Source: Rutidosis leptorrhynchoides (lineage: Eukaryota > Streptophyta > Magnoliopsida > Asterales > Asteraceae). Taken from it: a stretch of DNA of 64,000 bases. This document shows positions 1 through 12,246 of the stretch, in pieces; the stretch's first letter is position 1; each line of letters starts with the position of its first letter. The stretch spans positions 892,001 through 956,000 of the forward strand of contig NC_092333.1 of NCBI RefSeq assembly GCF_046630445.1. The letters are read 5' to 3'. The notes beneath the pieces are model-generated. The model saw only the letters and a list, made by a program, of their open reading frames with translations. It was not told the origin of the DNA and did no database searches. Both the position numbers and the translations under genes were made by a program.

Positions 1-2796
1 GGTTTCAAAACAACATTTACATGTAACGACTAACGATGACTTAACGACTCAGTTAAAATGTATATACATGTAGTGTTTTAATATGTATTCATACACTTTT
101 GAAAGACTTCAAGACACTTATCAAAATACTTCTACTTAACAAAAATGCTTACAATTACATCCTCGTTCAGTTTCATCAACAATTCTACTCGTATGCACCC
201 GTATTCGTACTCGTACAATACACAGCTTTTAGATGTATGTACTATTGGTATATACACTCCAATGATCAGCTCTTAGCAGCCCATGTGAGTCACCTAACAC
301 ATGTGGGAACCATCATTTGGCAACTAGCATGAAATATCTCATAAAAACACAAAAAATATGAGTAATCATTCATGACTTATTTACATGAAAACAAAATTAC
401 ATATCCTTTATATCTAATCCATACACCAACGACCAAAAACACCTACAAACACTTTCATTCTTCAATTTTCTTCATCTAATTGATCTCTCTCAAGTTCTAT
501 CTTCAAGTTCTAAGTGTTCTTCATAAATTCCAAAAGTTCTAGTTTCATAAAATCAAGAACACTTCCAAGATTGCAAGTTTACTTCCAAGTTTTCTAAATC
601 CATTCCAAGTAATCATTCAAGATCAAGAAACCTTTGTTACTTACAGTAGGTTATCTTTCTAATACAAGGTAATAATGATATTCAAACTTTAATTCAATTT
701 CTATAACTATAACAATCTTATTTCGAGTGGAAATCTTACTTGAAATTGTTTTCGTGTCATGATTCTGCTTCAAGAACTTTCAAGCCATCTAAGGATCCTT
801 TGAAGCTAGATCTATTTTTCTCATATCCAGTAGGTTTATCCAAGGAACTTGAGGTAGTAATGATGTTCATAACATCATTCGATTCATACATATAAAGCTA
901 TCTTATTCGAAGGTTTAAACTTGTAATCACTAGAACATAGTTTAGTTAATTCTAAACTTGTTCGCAAATAAAAGTTAATCCTTCTAACTTGACTTTTAAA
1001 ATCAACTAAACACATGTTCTATATCTATATGATATGCTAACTTAATGATTTAAAACCTGGAAACACGAAAAACACCGTAAAACCGGATTTACGCCGTCGT
1101 AGTAACACCGCGGGCTGTTTTGGGTTAGGTAATTAAAAACTATGATAAACTTTGATTTAAAAGTTGTTATTCTGAGAAAATGATTTTTATTATGAACATG
1201 AAACTATATCCAAAAATTATGGTTAAACTCAAAGTGGAAGTATGTTTTCTAAAATGGTCATCTAGACGTCGTTCTTTCGACTTAAATGACTACCTTTACA
1301 AAAACAACTTGTAACTTATTTTTTTGACTATAACCCTATACTTTTTCTGTTTAGATTCATAAAATAGAGTTCAATATGAAACCATAGCAATTTGATTCAC
1401 TCAAAACGGATTTAAAATGAAGAAGTTATGGGTAAAACAAGATTGGATAATTTTTCTCATTTTAGCTACGTGAAAATTGGTAACAAATCTATTCCAACCA
1501 TAACTTAATCAACTTGTATTGTATATTATGTAATCTTGAGATACCATAGACACGTATACAATGTTTCGACCTATCATATCGACACATCTATATATATTTC
1601 GGAACAACCATAGACACTCTATATGTGAATGTTGGAGTTAGCTATACAGGGTTGAGGTTGATTCCAAAATATATATAGTTTGAGTTGTGATCAATACTGA
1701 GATACGTATACATTGGGTCGTGGATTGATTCAAGATAATATTTATCGATTTATTTCTGTACATCTAACTATGGACAACTAGTTGTAGGTTACTAACGAGG
1801 ACAGCTGACTTAATAAACTTAAAACATCAAAATATATTAAAAGTGTTGTAAATATATTTTGAACATACTTTGATATATATGTATATATTGTTATAGGTTC
1901 GTGAATCAACCAGTGGCCAAGTCTTACTTCCCGACGAAGTAAAAATCTGTGAAAGTGAGTTTCATTATTCCCTTTTTAAATGCTTTCGCAATATATATTT
2001 TTGGGACTGAGAATACATGCGCTGCTTTATAAATGTTTGACGAAATAGACACAAGTACTTAAAACTACATTCTATGGTTGAATTATTAAACCGAATATGC
2101 CCCTTTTTAGTCTGGTAATCTAAGAATTAGGGAACAGACACCCTAATTGACGCGAATCCTAAAGATAGATCTATCGGGCCCAACAAGCCCCATCCAAAGT
2201 ACCGGATGCTTTAGTACTTCGAAATTTATATCATATCCGAAGGGTGTCCCGGAATGATGGGGATATTCTTATATATGCATCTTGTTAATGTCGGTTACCA
2301 GGTGTTCACCATATGAATGATTTTTATCTCTATGTATGGGATGTGTATTGAAATATGAAATCTTGTGGTCTATTGTTACGATTTGATATATATAGGTTAA
2401 ACCTATAACTCACCAACATTTTTGTTGACGTTTAAAGCATGTTTATTCTCAGGTGAATACTAAGAGCTTCCGCTGTTGCATACTAAAATAAGGACAAGAT
2501 TTGGAGTCCATGCTTGTATGATATTGTGTAAAAACTGCATTCAAGAAACTGATTTCGATGTAACATATTTGTATTGTAAACCATTATGTAATGGTCGTGT
2601 GTAAACAGGATATTTTAGATTATCATTATTTGATAATCTACGTAAAGCTTTTTAAACCTTTATTTATGAAATAAAGGTTATGGTTTGTTTTAAAAATGAA
2701 TGCAGTCTTTGAAAAACGTCTCATATAGAGGTCAAAACCTCGCAACGAAATCCATTAATATGGAACGTTTTTAATCAATAAGAACGGGACATTTCA
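1..2796 (+). mobile_element. Ty3/gypsy Tekay-like LTR (family B), left part outside the window
   Basis: The whole stretch matches the LTR of the complete family B element further right, starting about 477 bases into that LTR and ending in the same GGGACATTTCA terminus. No primer-binding site follows, so this is a 3' LTR of an element lying to the left, or a solo LTR. It contains no gene; short open frames in it recur in the other family B LTRs and are non-coding. It is close to the LTRs of the complete element but has more differences and small indels than those two have between them, so it belongs to a somewhat older insertion. Confidence 0.9.
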
Positions 2797-3283
2797 GAAA
2801 AAAGCTCGAAGAAGTAATATATAACAATTATCGTGTTTTTCGAGCGTATGTTGAGGTTTTAGATATTAGGGTTTATATATTAGGGTTTAGAACTTTAGGG
2901 TTTAGGGTTTAGATTTATGTTTAGATTTAGGATTTAGATTGAGTTTTTAACAAGAACGGTTTAGAGTTTAGGGTTTAGGGTTTGGTGTTTTGGGTTTACG
3001 GAATAAACCCAAAACACCAAACCCTAAACCCTAAACTCTAAATTGGGCTAAATTTTACTTCACAAAATATGAATAAAAAACGTTCACATTCTTCACGAAC
3101 AATATTATCTTGAATGTTATTTTTGTCAATCGTTTTCCCGCCTAAATAATAACATTCATCACGAAGTGTCTTTTCTAAATGTTCATATTTTCGTGTGATC
3201 TTGATGCCAAAAAAAAAATCCAAAAAAAAACAAAACAAAAAAAAATTTGCTTCCCCCGATTGATTACTTCCCCATTGATCCTG

Positions 3284-3285
<2 letters not shown>
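2797..3285. mobile_element. Partial foldback MITE with telomere-like motifs
   Basis: The right half (from about 3043) matches the right arm of the complete foldback element in the second CDPK gene and ends ...CCATTGATCCTGCC next to a (TA)n tract. The middle holds degenerate TTTAGGG/CCCTAAA runs that form a local palindrome around 2960-3040. The expected left arm is missing or replaced by unrelated sequence adjoining the LTR, so the copy is broken. It has no coding capacity; the superfamily is unresolved. Confidence 0.65.

Positions 3286-3349
<64 letters not shown>
3286..3349. repeat. (TA)n microsatellite
   Basis: Uninterrupted TA dinucleotides directly abutting the end of the foldback MITE. 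The same arrangement flanks the complete copy of this MITE near 45.8 and 46.5 kb. Confidence 0.97.
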
Positions 3350-3354
<5 letters not shown>

Positions 3355-3659
3355 TTGAGAAGATCTTTAAGTGACATATTTACCAATATAACTAATAGAC
3401 AAAATTTGTCTTATTTGTTATAAATAGTACTATTTAGTTTTTCACTTTTTACAAATCTAACCTCTAACTTTCATTAAAATACAAATCAAACTCCACACTT
3501 TATACTTATATTCTAAATTATTATTTATCTCAATTCTAACACCAAAAATAATGAATAATAACACCCACCATGCTTTACCGGCTTGTACACTGCGCTCAAA
3601 TTGTAGGACACACATAGGCCAAGACTAGGCTATTTTTTTATTTTATTTTTTGGGTCCAA

Positions 3660-3845
3660 CGATAAAAGAAGCAACTTTCTTAAAAGGAACAACCCTTCAA
3701 TGCTACCAAAAGATGTCGAAAAACATTCTTTTTTTACAAAATAGATCAACTAACTTTAACGCTAAAAGAAGCAACTTTCACAAAAGGAACAACCCTTCAA
3801 TGTTAGATGTCGAAATGTTTTATTTTTTTACAAAATAGATCAAGA
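3660..3845. repeat. Imperfect tandem duplication, unit about 90-100 bp
   Basis: Two consecutive units both read GCAACTTTC, then AAAAGGAACAACCCTTCAATG, GATGTCGAAA and TTACAAAATAGATCAA, with small differences. The open frame that runs across them is not convincing as a gene. It lies inside the presumed Helitron body upstream of the Helitron 3' end. Confidence 0.8.
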
Positions 3846-3861
3846 CTTTTTTATTTTTAAC

Positions 3862-3910
3862 TCGCATTCAAAACGGAGCCCCCGGCGCTAAGCGAGGGCT
3901 CCATAACTAG
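3862..3910 (+). mobile_element. Helitron 3' end (body upstream, 5' end not found)
   Basis: A GC-rich hairpin (about 3875-3902, stem GGAGCCC / GGGCTCC) is followed a few bases later by CTAG and then T, the terminal structure expected of a plant Helitron inserted between A and T. Two more ends of this form occur in the window. I could not place the 5' TC end; the sequence from about 3350 to here may all be the element. No Rep/helicase coding is visible. Confidence 0.55.
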
Positions 3911-3973
3911 TTATAAATTAATGGACTAAATTGATAAATAAATTATTTGTCGAGAGATCATAGATGAAAATTG

Positions 3974-3990
3974 ACACACACACACACACA
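3974..3990. repeat. (CA)n tract at the left edge of the family C array
   Basis: Alternating A and C end exactly where similarity to family C gag begins. A second (CA)n tract lies exactly at the right edge of the array near 34.08 kb. Confidence 0.95.
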
Positions 3991-4648
3991 CTTGTTGTAG
4001 GTTAGCAGGTTTGGATGACATCACTCCTTGTTTGATACTCTTTGGAAGACCATCCATATAGAGTTCAACCCTTTGAGATTCGGGGTTCACGAGGTTGGGA
4101 CACATTAAGGATAGCTCGGCGTATCGTTGATTGTAGGCCTTGAGATCGTTTCCGACCGCCTTTAAAGTCCTTAGCTCTTGTTCGAGCTTTCGGGTTTCTT
4201 CACGAGGGAAAAATTCGACGATCATTCTCTCTCTCAAATCGGCCCAAGAGAGGGCGTGAGCTTCATCGGTACCCACCGATTGTACATACGTGTTCCACCA
4301 CGTGAGGGCGATACCGGCAAAGGTGTGGGTGGAATATTTGACCTTGTCTTGGTCTCGACAACCGCTTATGCTAAAGACGGCTTCCGTTTGCTCAAACCAT
4401 CGGGTGAGCACGACCGGTCCCCCGGTTCCATCAAAAGTGTGAGGTTTGTACCCCATGAAGGATTTGTAGGAGCACCCTTCGTTTGAGTTACCGGCTCCAT
4501 TGTTGTTGTTGTTGTGGTTGTTGTTATTGTTGGAGGAGTGATCGGCCATGGCCGCTTCCACGGCGGTGGCTATCATTCGTTGTAGAGCTTGTTCGGGAGT
4601 CTCATGGCGTGGCACACGACGAGGAGGCATTGTTCCTTCAAAACACAA
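3991..4648 (-). pseudogene. Family C gag fragment (third, partial unit)
   Basis: Fossil N-terminal and central gag of family C, beginning MPPRRVPRHETPEQ shortly after the first methionine, with an Asn-rich stretch and the gag core (TRWFEQTEAVFSISGCRD). It ends abruptly in the (CA)n tract where the array stops. Nearly identical to gag in the other two units. Confidence 0.85.
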
Positions 4649-5051
4649 GAATACCGTTGATTAGTATTCTTAATAATACTAACCGTGATATGGAATAAGG
4701 ATAGAGAAAAATTTTCCTTGACTCGCCTTAAATTCTTTATGTCATAATGTCGGAATGTTCATATGAGTCACCGTAATATAATCCCGGAAATTATATTACC
4801 CTAATTCATATGTGCATTCGACACTAATTCATATAGTCAAGGTGGCACATCAATTAAATTAAGTAACGTGAGATTAAGATTGAATAAGAATTTGATGTGA
4901 TAGACGAGTTCGAGTAAAATGCACAAGTAGTCAAGTAATTCCTACTTCAAGTCTATATGCCGGTTGTAGTCTAGACTCACCAATGTACCCTATGACTCGG
5001 GGTTGACACCAATGAACTCTAAATCCCTACAACCAACGCTCTGATACCATC
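4649..5051 (-). other. Untranslated leader of the partial family C unit, with PBS
   Basis: Non-coding leader between LTR and gag. On the minus strand it opens with a primer-binding site TGGTATCAGAGC (5038-5049), complementary to the 3' end of initiator tRNA-Met, two bases from the LTR. The same leader lies at 11844-12246 and 32143-32545. No other gene seen. Confidence 0.8.
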
Positions 5052-7331
5052 TGTAGCGACCCGACCAAATCATGTTTGACGGCGCCGACTACTTCGGTCC
5101 CGTAGCGTGGTCATAAGTCTTTATCATGACGTTTGACCAAAATATGTCGCATCTATTTCATAAGTAAAAGGATGTTTCAAGTTTACAAATGTAGTTCAAA
5201 GACTAGTTACATTACAATGTTTAACGTACGAATGAAACCTATGCGACACAATTTAAAGTAGTCAAATGACGCTCCAACTATGCATGTATACTCGACATCC
5301 AAGCAAGTATCAAAAAGAGTGCGGAAGCATGTATCAAGTAGCTTTCAAGGACCTGAGAAAACATATAGAAAACTGTCAACGAAAACGTTGGTGAAATCAT
5401 AGGTGTTTTAGTAAACGTTGCATTTGAACCACAAGATTTAATATAATATGATTATCAAAATCATTTGCATTCCAAAGTTGTTATATTGTTTCGCGGGCAC
5501 CCAATTATCAAACTTAACTGTTTTGCACCCTTTGCGTAGTGTTAGAACATACACTAGACCCGAAAATATATTTCATCCGCTAACGGTAGGGAACCGTCCG
5601 AATGAGGCTCGTCAAGCCCATGTGATCACATAATATAAGTTCACGTTTACACCCTGCAAGTGTAACTAATGATAATTGAATTGAGGCTTTTTGTTCAAAC
5701 CCGTACGTGGAATGTTCGTTTTCGTACTTGTGTTTAATGTATAAAAGTATGATACGTATATGTTTCTCATCCCATAGTTTAAAGCATAAAAGTTGTTTGA
5801 AAGATGGGACTATGATCTCACCTTGAGTGCACGTATGAAAAGTACTTCACAAAGTAACGTGTGCGAAGGATAGTGCTAGTCTTGACCTAAACAAATAGGT
5901 TGTATCAATAACGGTAAACACGATAGGTCAAAGATGTTCAATTAGTCCTACGGCTCGTTACGACTCGATTATGTAGCATGTGAAATCAAATTGTCAAGTT
6001 TCATGCAAGATACAAGTATAGAAACAAGTTAGGAAGGTTGCATAATCATTTGGTTAAGTTTGACAAAAAGTCAAACTTTGGTCGGTCAAAGTCAACGAAA
6101 AAGTCAACACGTTCGGGTCGGGTCCCGAACTATTTTTCTGAGGTTTTTAATCATGTATGAGCATGTTAGAACAAGTTACATGTGAATCGGAGGTGCGTAG
6201 CATAGCAAACATTATTCAAAAATTGACAAAGTTGGACAGACCACTTTGGCGCGCCGCGCGGGTATATGGCTTGCCGCGCCATTACCTGTGCAGAGAATTC
6301 TGGCAGTTTTTAAGTTTTATGCACGAACCTAACTTCAACCAATCACCATTTATGACTCGCAAACAACCAAAGTATGTATCTTATATCATCGGAAAGGTAT
6401 TTTGACAAGGAAAACAACTAAATACATTTCATCCATCACATTTACTTTTATAACAACCAAAACCACATTCAAAGCTCCTCATTAAATGCACTCAAGTTCA
6501 TAAATGAAATTCGATGATTCGGCAACCAATTTACATGAATGATATGCCGTTTCGAAGGTGATCAAGCATACAATACAACCTAACACTTACAAATAACATT
6601 TCATGTCATTCAAAGCATCAAAAGTTCATTTCAAGTTCATCAAACCCTAACCCAAATCCACCAAAACCAATAATCAAGTTTATGAAGTTTTCTAAAACAA
6701 CCTACACATCAAATTGAAGCTAGTGCTACTAGTAACACATTTAATACTTGCACTTTACCATAACAACAACATTTAAGCAACCAAATTACCAAATCAAACA
6801 CGCCAAAGTTTATGTTCATGCTAGTTACTTCAAATAACGAAATCGAGCATATAAATCATATAATCATGTTAGACTTGAGCCATAGACACTAATTAACAAC
6901 TTTATAAGTTAAAAACATCAAGAATACAAAATCTAGTGATTTTAGAAAGTTACCCAAACTTGATGAAATCGGTATGGAATCGAAGAGGAAGATGAGAGGA
7001 TTCCGTATATGCAATTTGTTTAGATGGATGCTTGCTCGATTTGATTTGGATGATGAATCCTTGAAGTGGTGTTTGAGAGATTTGGTGAAAGTATTAGAGA
7101 AAATGGAAAAAGAAAAGGAAATAAATGAATGGATGAGAGTGAAGGGTTGACTAGTTGACCTAGTCACCTCTTTGCTCTCTTGGCAACAATGGTCCCTCTA
7201 GTTCGGTTGCGGGTGCGTGAATTACCTAAACGAGATATTTTAAAACGCGTATTAACGAGGGATGTCATAATCATATAACGGACTTTAAATAGTTAAACGG
7301 AAAAGTAAACGGAAAAAGGCGGGATGTTACA
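5052..7331 (-). repeat. Family C LTR, left copy (2280 bp)
   Basis: Minus-strand LTR starting TGTAACATCCCGCC and ending GGTCGCTACA, bounded by a PBS on its downstream side and by the pre-PPT region of the next unit on its upstream side, so it serves as 3' LTR of one unit and 5' LTR of another. It contains a GC-rich island (6248-6280) in an otherwise AT-rich LTR. No real gene inside; small open frames recur in the other copies. Confidence 0.92.
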
Positions 7332-7366
7332 TTACCTACTCCTTAAAAGAAATTTCGTCCCGAAAT

Positions 7367-10357
7367 TTAAGTAGGCGTAGCAGTCGTTGTTTCTTCCTCG
7401 GGATCTTGCGTTTCCGGAGCCAGGAATAAATGAGGGTATTTCTTTTGCATTTGATCTTGCCTTTCCCAAGTAAACTCGGGTCCCCTTTTGGCGTTCCAAC
7501 GGACTTTAACAATCGAGATTCGGCTTTGTTTCAATGTCTTGACGGAGGTGTCCACAATTTCAACCGGTTCCTCCACAAAATGAAGTTTGTCATCAATAGT
7601 AAGTTCCTCGAGAGGGATGACGATATCGGGTTCGGCAAGACACTTTTTCAAGTTAGATACATGGAAGGTAGGATGAACGGAGTTTAATTGAGGCGGAAGA
7701 TCTAAACGATAAGCAACGGTTCCAATACGCTCCAAGATTTCGAAAGGACCAATATACCGCGGATTTAGCTTCCCGCGTTTCCCAAAACGGATTACACCTT
7801 TCCAAGGTGCGAATTTTAGCATGACGCGGTCACCGACTTGAAATTCAAGGTCGTTGCGTCTTTTGTCGGTATAGCACTTTTGACGACTCCGGGCCGTCCG
7901 AAGCCTATCTCGGATTTGAACGATCTTTTCGGTGGTTTCTTGAATGAGTTCGGGTCCGGTGATTTGTACGTCGCCTACTTCGGCCCAAAAAAGAGGAGAA
8001 CGGCATTTTCGGCCATATAATGCTTCTAATGGGGCGGCTTTTATACTCGCGTGATAACTATTGTTGTAAGAGAACTCGGCGAGAGGTAAGTGCTTGTCCC
8101 AAGCTTTTCCAAAATCAACCACGCAAGCTCGTAACATGTCCTCTAAGGTTTGAATTGTACGTTCGCTTTGTCCATCGGTTTGAGGATGATATGCGGTGCT
8201 CATGTCTAAACGCGTTCCCAACGCTTCTTGCAAGGTACGCCAAAATCTAGAAACAAAACGGCCATCTCGGTCGGAGATAATCGATAAAGGTACACCGTGT
8301 CGGGCTACGATCTCCTTGATATAAAGTCGTGCAAGTTTCTCCATTTTGTCGGTCTCCTTCATGGCGAGAAAGTGTGCGGATTTGGTGAGACGGTCAACAA
8401 TAACCCAGATGGTATCATAACCGCCCGTTGTTTTTGGTAGTTTGGTGATAAAATCCATTGTTATTCTTTCCCACTTCCATTGCGGGATTTCGGGTTGTTG
8501 AAGTAATCCGGACGGTCTTTGGTGTTCGGCTTTGACTTTGGAACATGTCAAACACTTGGAAACATAAGTAGCTACGTCCCTTTTGATGTTCGGCCACCAA
8601 TATAGTTGTTTAAGGTCGTGGTACATCTTATTGGCACCGGGGTGAATCGAGTATCGTGACTTATGGGCTTCATCTAAAATAAGGCTTCGTAGGTCCCCAT
8701 AACTAGGCACCCAAATCCTTCCGGCGTAATATCGGAGTCCGGTCTCCCTAATTTCGAATCGAGAGACGAGAATGTTCAAGAGCTCGTGTGAAAGGTTTTC
8801 ATCCTTGAGAGCCTCATCTTGGGCTACCCGAATTTGGCTATTAAGGTTTGTGTGGATGGTGATGTTTAAGGCTCGGACACGAAGAGGCACCGCTCTTTCT
8901 TTTCGACTTAAGGCATCGGCTACTACATTTGCCTTCCCGGGATGGTAACGAAGCTCGCAATCATAATCGTTTAAGGTTTCAATCCACCTTCGTTGTCTCA
9001 TGTTTAGTTGCTTTTGGTCGAAGATGTGTTGGAGACTTTTGTGATCGGTAAAGATAGTACTCTTGGTTCCATAAAGATAGTGTCTCCACATTTTAAGTGC
9101 AAAGACAACGGCTCCGAGTTCAAGATCATGTGTCGTGTAGTTTCGTTCATGAATTTTGAGTTGTCGAGAAGCATAAGAAATGACTTTCGTTCATTGCATC
9201 AACACACACCCAAAACCATGTTTCGAGGCGTCGCAATACACAACAAAATCGTCATTGCCTTCGGGAAGTGACAAGATAGGAGCGGTGGTTAGCTTTGTTT
9301 TCAAGATTTGAAATGCGGATTCTTGTTCGGTCGCCCAATTGAATTTCTTTCCCTTGTGAGTTAAAGCGGTTAGAGGACGAGCAACCAAAGAAAAATCCTT
9401 GATGAATCTACGGTAGTATCCGGCGAGACCCAAGAATTGACGAATGTGAGTAGGAGTAGTGGGAGTCTCTCATTTACTAATGGCTTCGATTTTCGTTGGA
9501 TCGACTTTAATACCTTGGTCACTTACAACATGACCAAGAAATTGAACTTCCTTTAACCAAAATTCACACTTGGAGAATTTGGCATAGAGTTGTTCTTGTC
9601 TTAAAAGTTCAAGCACAAGTCGGAGGTGTTCCTCGTGTTCTTCTTCGCTTTTTGAATAGACTAAAATATCATCGATGAACACGATAACGAATTTGTCAAG
9701 ATACGGTTTGCACACGTGGTTCATAAGATCCATGAACACCGCCGGTGCGTTAGTGAGACCAAATGGCATTACAAGAAATTCATAACTACCATAACGAGTT
9801 CGGAAAGCGGTTTTGGAGACATCTTCCCCCTTAACCCTCAATTGATGATAACCCGAGCGGAGATTGATTTTTGAATATACACAAGACCCTTGTAGTTGAT
9901 TAAAGAGGTCATCGATGCGAGGAAGAGGATATCGGTTTTTAACCGTCAATTTGTTTAGTTCACGATAATCAATGCACATTCGTAGGGATCCGTCTTTCTT
10001 TTTAACAAACAAAATCGGAGCGCCCCAAGGTGAATGGTTAGGTTGGATAAAACCACGATCAAGTAGTTCTTAGATTTGACTTTGCAATTCTTGCATTTCG
10101 GATGGAGCGAGCCTATATGGTGCACGTGCTACGGGTGTGGCTCCCGGAATAAGATCGATTTGGAATTCAACCAGTCGATGAGGTGGAAGACCCGGCAATT
10201 CGTCGGGAAATACATCGGAATAGTCACTAACAATTGGCACATCATCGATGTGCTTCTCATCGGACTCGACTTTCTTAACGTGAGCAAGGATCGCAAAACA
10301 ACCCTTATAGAGTAGTTTTCTAACTTTAATGCATGAAATAGGTTGAGTCCGGTGCAA
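7367..10357 (-). pseudogene. Family C pol fossil (RT, RNase H, integrase, chromodomain), unit 1
   Basis: Recognisable RT ([20 protein letters not shown]; active site FIDD), RNase H ([12 protein letters not shown]), integrase zinc finger and core ([15 protein letters not shown]), and a C-terminal chromodomain ending [15 protein letters not shown]. Broken; the corresponding region of unit 2 is open throughout. Once made reverse transcriptase and integrase for a chromovirus. Confidence 0.85.
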
Positions 10358-10376
10358 CTCTTATCGCCATAGACGA

Positions 10377-11843
10377 TCAAGGTTCACCATTCTCGATAGG
10401 AATTCGAATTGCGTTAAGATCACAAAGGATGTGAGATTTCGTTTTGGCTAGCCAATTCATACCGATTATTACATCGAAACTTCCTAGTTCCATGGGTATC
10501 AAGTCAATTTTAAACTCATTACCCAAAATGTTTAACGTACACCCCCGATAATATGTGTCGGCACTCAATAGTTTTTCGTTGGCCACTTCAATGGTATAAG
10601 TGGTATCTAGTGGAAGTGGTGGAGTATTAAAAGAATGAGTCAAAGTCTTGGATACAAAACTCTTATCGGCACCCGAATCGAATAAACAAGTAACATAAGT
10701 GTTGTGGAGGAGAAACGTACCCGTGACTAATTCATTGTCATCTCGGGCTTCCTCGGTGTTGATGTTGAAAGCTCGTCCGCGTGTGTTGGTGTTGGTTTTC
10801 TTCTTCGGACACGCATTTCTAAAATGACCCGTTTGGCCACATTCATAACAAGTACCCGATTTTGGTGCATTGGGCACCTTTTGAGCGACGGGGGCGGCAC
10901 TTCTACAATCGTTGGCCACATGACCACCCCTTTGGCACCGGTGGCAAAATAGATTGCTACATTCACCATAGTGGTGTTTGTGGCATTTGTTGCAAAATGG
11001 TTTGTTTCCGCCATAACTTTTCTTGGCGTCGGAGGTGAAAGGCTTTTTGGTGAAGTTGTTGTAGTTGTTGCTTGATTGGGGGGCTTCCCATTTTCTTTTG
11101 TTGCCGCCCGATTTATCCTCGGCCTTAGGTGCCGGAACTATGATTTCGTCAACCGTTTCGATCAATTGGCGGGCCATGTTCAAAGCTTGTTGTAGGTTAG
11201 CGGGTTTGGATGACATCACTCCTTGTTTGATACTCTTTGGAAGACCATCCATATAGAGTTCAACCCTTTGAGATTCGGGGTTCATGAGGTTGGGACACAT
11301 TAAGGATAGCTCGGCGTATCGTTGATTGTAGGCCTTGAGATCGTTTCCGACCGCCTTTAAAGTCCTTAGCTCTTGTTCGAGCTTTCGGGTTTCTTCACGA
11401 GGGAAAAATTCGACGATCATTCTCTCTCTCAAATCGGCCCAAGAGAGGGCGTGAGCTTCATCGGTACCCACCGATTGTACATACGTGTTCCACCACGTGA
11501 GGGTGATACCGGCAAAGGTGTGGGTGGAATATTTGACCTTGTCTTGGTCTCGACAACCGCTTATGCTAAAGACGGCTTCCGTTTGCTCAAACCATCGGGT
11601 GAGCACGACCGGTCCCCCGGTTCCATCAAAAGTGTGAGGTTTGCACCCCATGAAGGATTTGTAGGAGCACCCTTCGTTTGAGTTACCGGCTCCATTGTTG
11701 TTGTTGTTGTGGTTGTTGTTATTGTTGGAGGAGTGATCGGCCATGGCCGCTTCCACGGCGGTGGCTATCATTCGTTGTAGAGCTTGTTCGGGAGTCTCAT
11801 GGCGTGGCACACGACGAGGAGGTATTGTTCCTTCAAAACACAA
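10377..11843 (-). pseudogene. Family C gag and protease region, unit 1
   Basis: Open over about 488 residues. It has the gag core, Asn-rich N-terminal stretch, zinc knuckles (CHRCQRGGHVANDC and CYECGQTGHFRNACP) and a retropepsin active site (LFDSGADKSF). The start is probably the MPPRR methionine six codons in, since a TTTTGAAGGAA leader motif precedes the equivalent start in family B too. Part of a fossil unit. Confidence 0.85.
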
Positions 11844-12246
11844 GAATACCGTTGATTAGTATTCTTAATAATACTAACCGTGATATGGAATAAGGATAGA
11901 GAAAAATTTTCCTTGACTCGCCTTAAATTCTTTATGTCATAATGTCGGAATGTTCATATGAGTCACCGTAATATAATCCCGGAAATTATATTACCCTAAT
12001 TCATATGTGCATTCGACACTAATTCATATAGTCAAGGTGGCGCATCAATTAAATTAAGTAACGTGAGATTAAGATTGAATAAGAATTTGATGTGATAGAC
12101 GAGTTCGAGTAAAATGCACAAGTAGTCAAGTAATTCCTACTTCAAGTCTATATGCCGGTTATAGTCTAGACTCACCAATGTACCCTATGACTCGGGGTTG
12201 ACACCAATGAACTCTAAATCCCTACAACCAACGCTCTGATACCATC

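Larger units (their letters stand above)
7332..12246 (-). mobile_element. Family C internal region, unit 1
   Basis: One complete internal region between two LTRs, on the minus strand: PBS (12233-12244), leader, gag and protease, RT, RNase H, integrase, chromodomain, then an AAATTTCG/CGAAATTT hairpin (7350-7368) and a purine-rich tract next to the LTR. Gene order is that of Ty3/gypsy chromoviruses. The pol part is broken, by about four disruptions. Confidence 0.88.

Noticed and set aside
99-332. Small open frame repeated at 19123 and 28970
   Set aside because: It lies inside family B LTRs in every copy, changes length between copies and has no domain.
2870-3040. Possible interstitial telomere or fusion point
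   Set aside because: The repeats are degenerate, occur in both orientations and lie within a repeated MITE with a second copy in the window.
3038-3352. Open frame with a long Ile-Tyr repeat
   Set aside because: It is the translation of the (TA)n tract and the MITE arm.
11678-11893. Cys-rich small frame (CCCCCGCCYC)
   Set aside because: It is the antisense of the Asn-rich stretch in family C gag and recurs in each gag copy.
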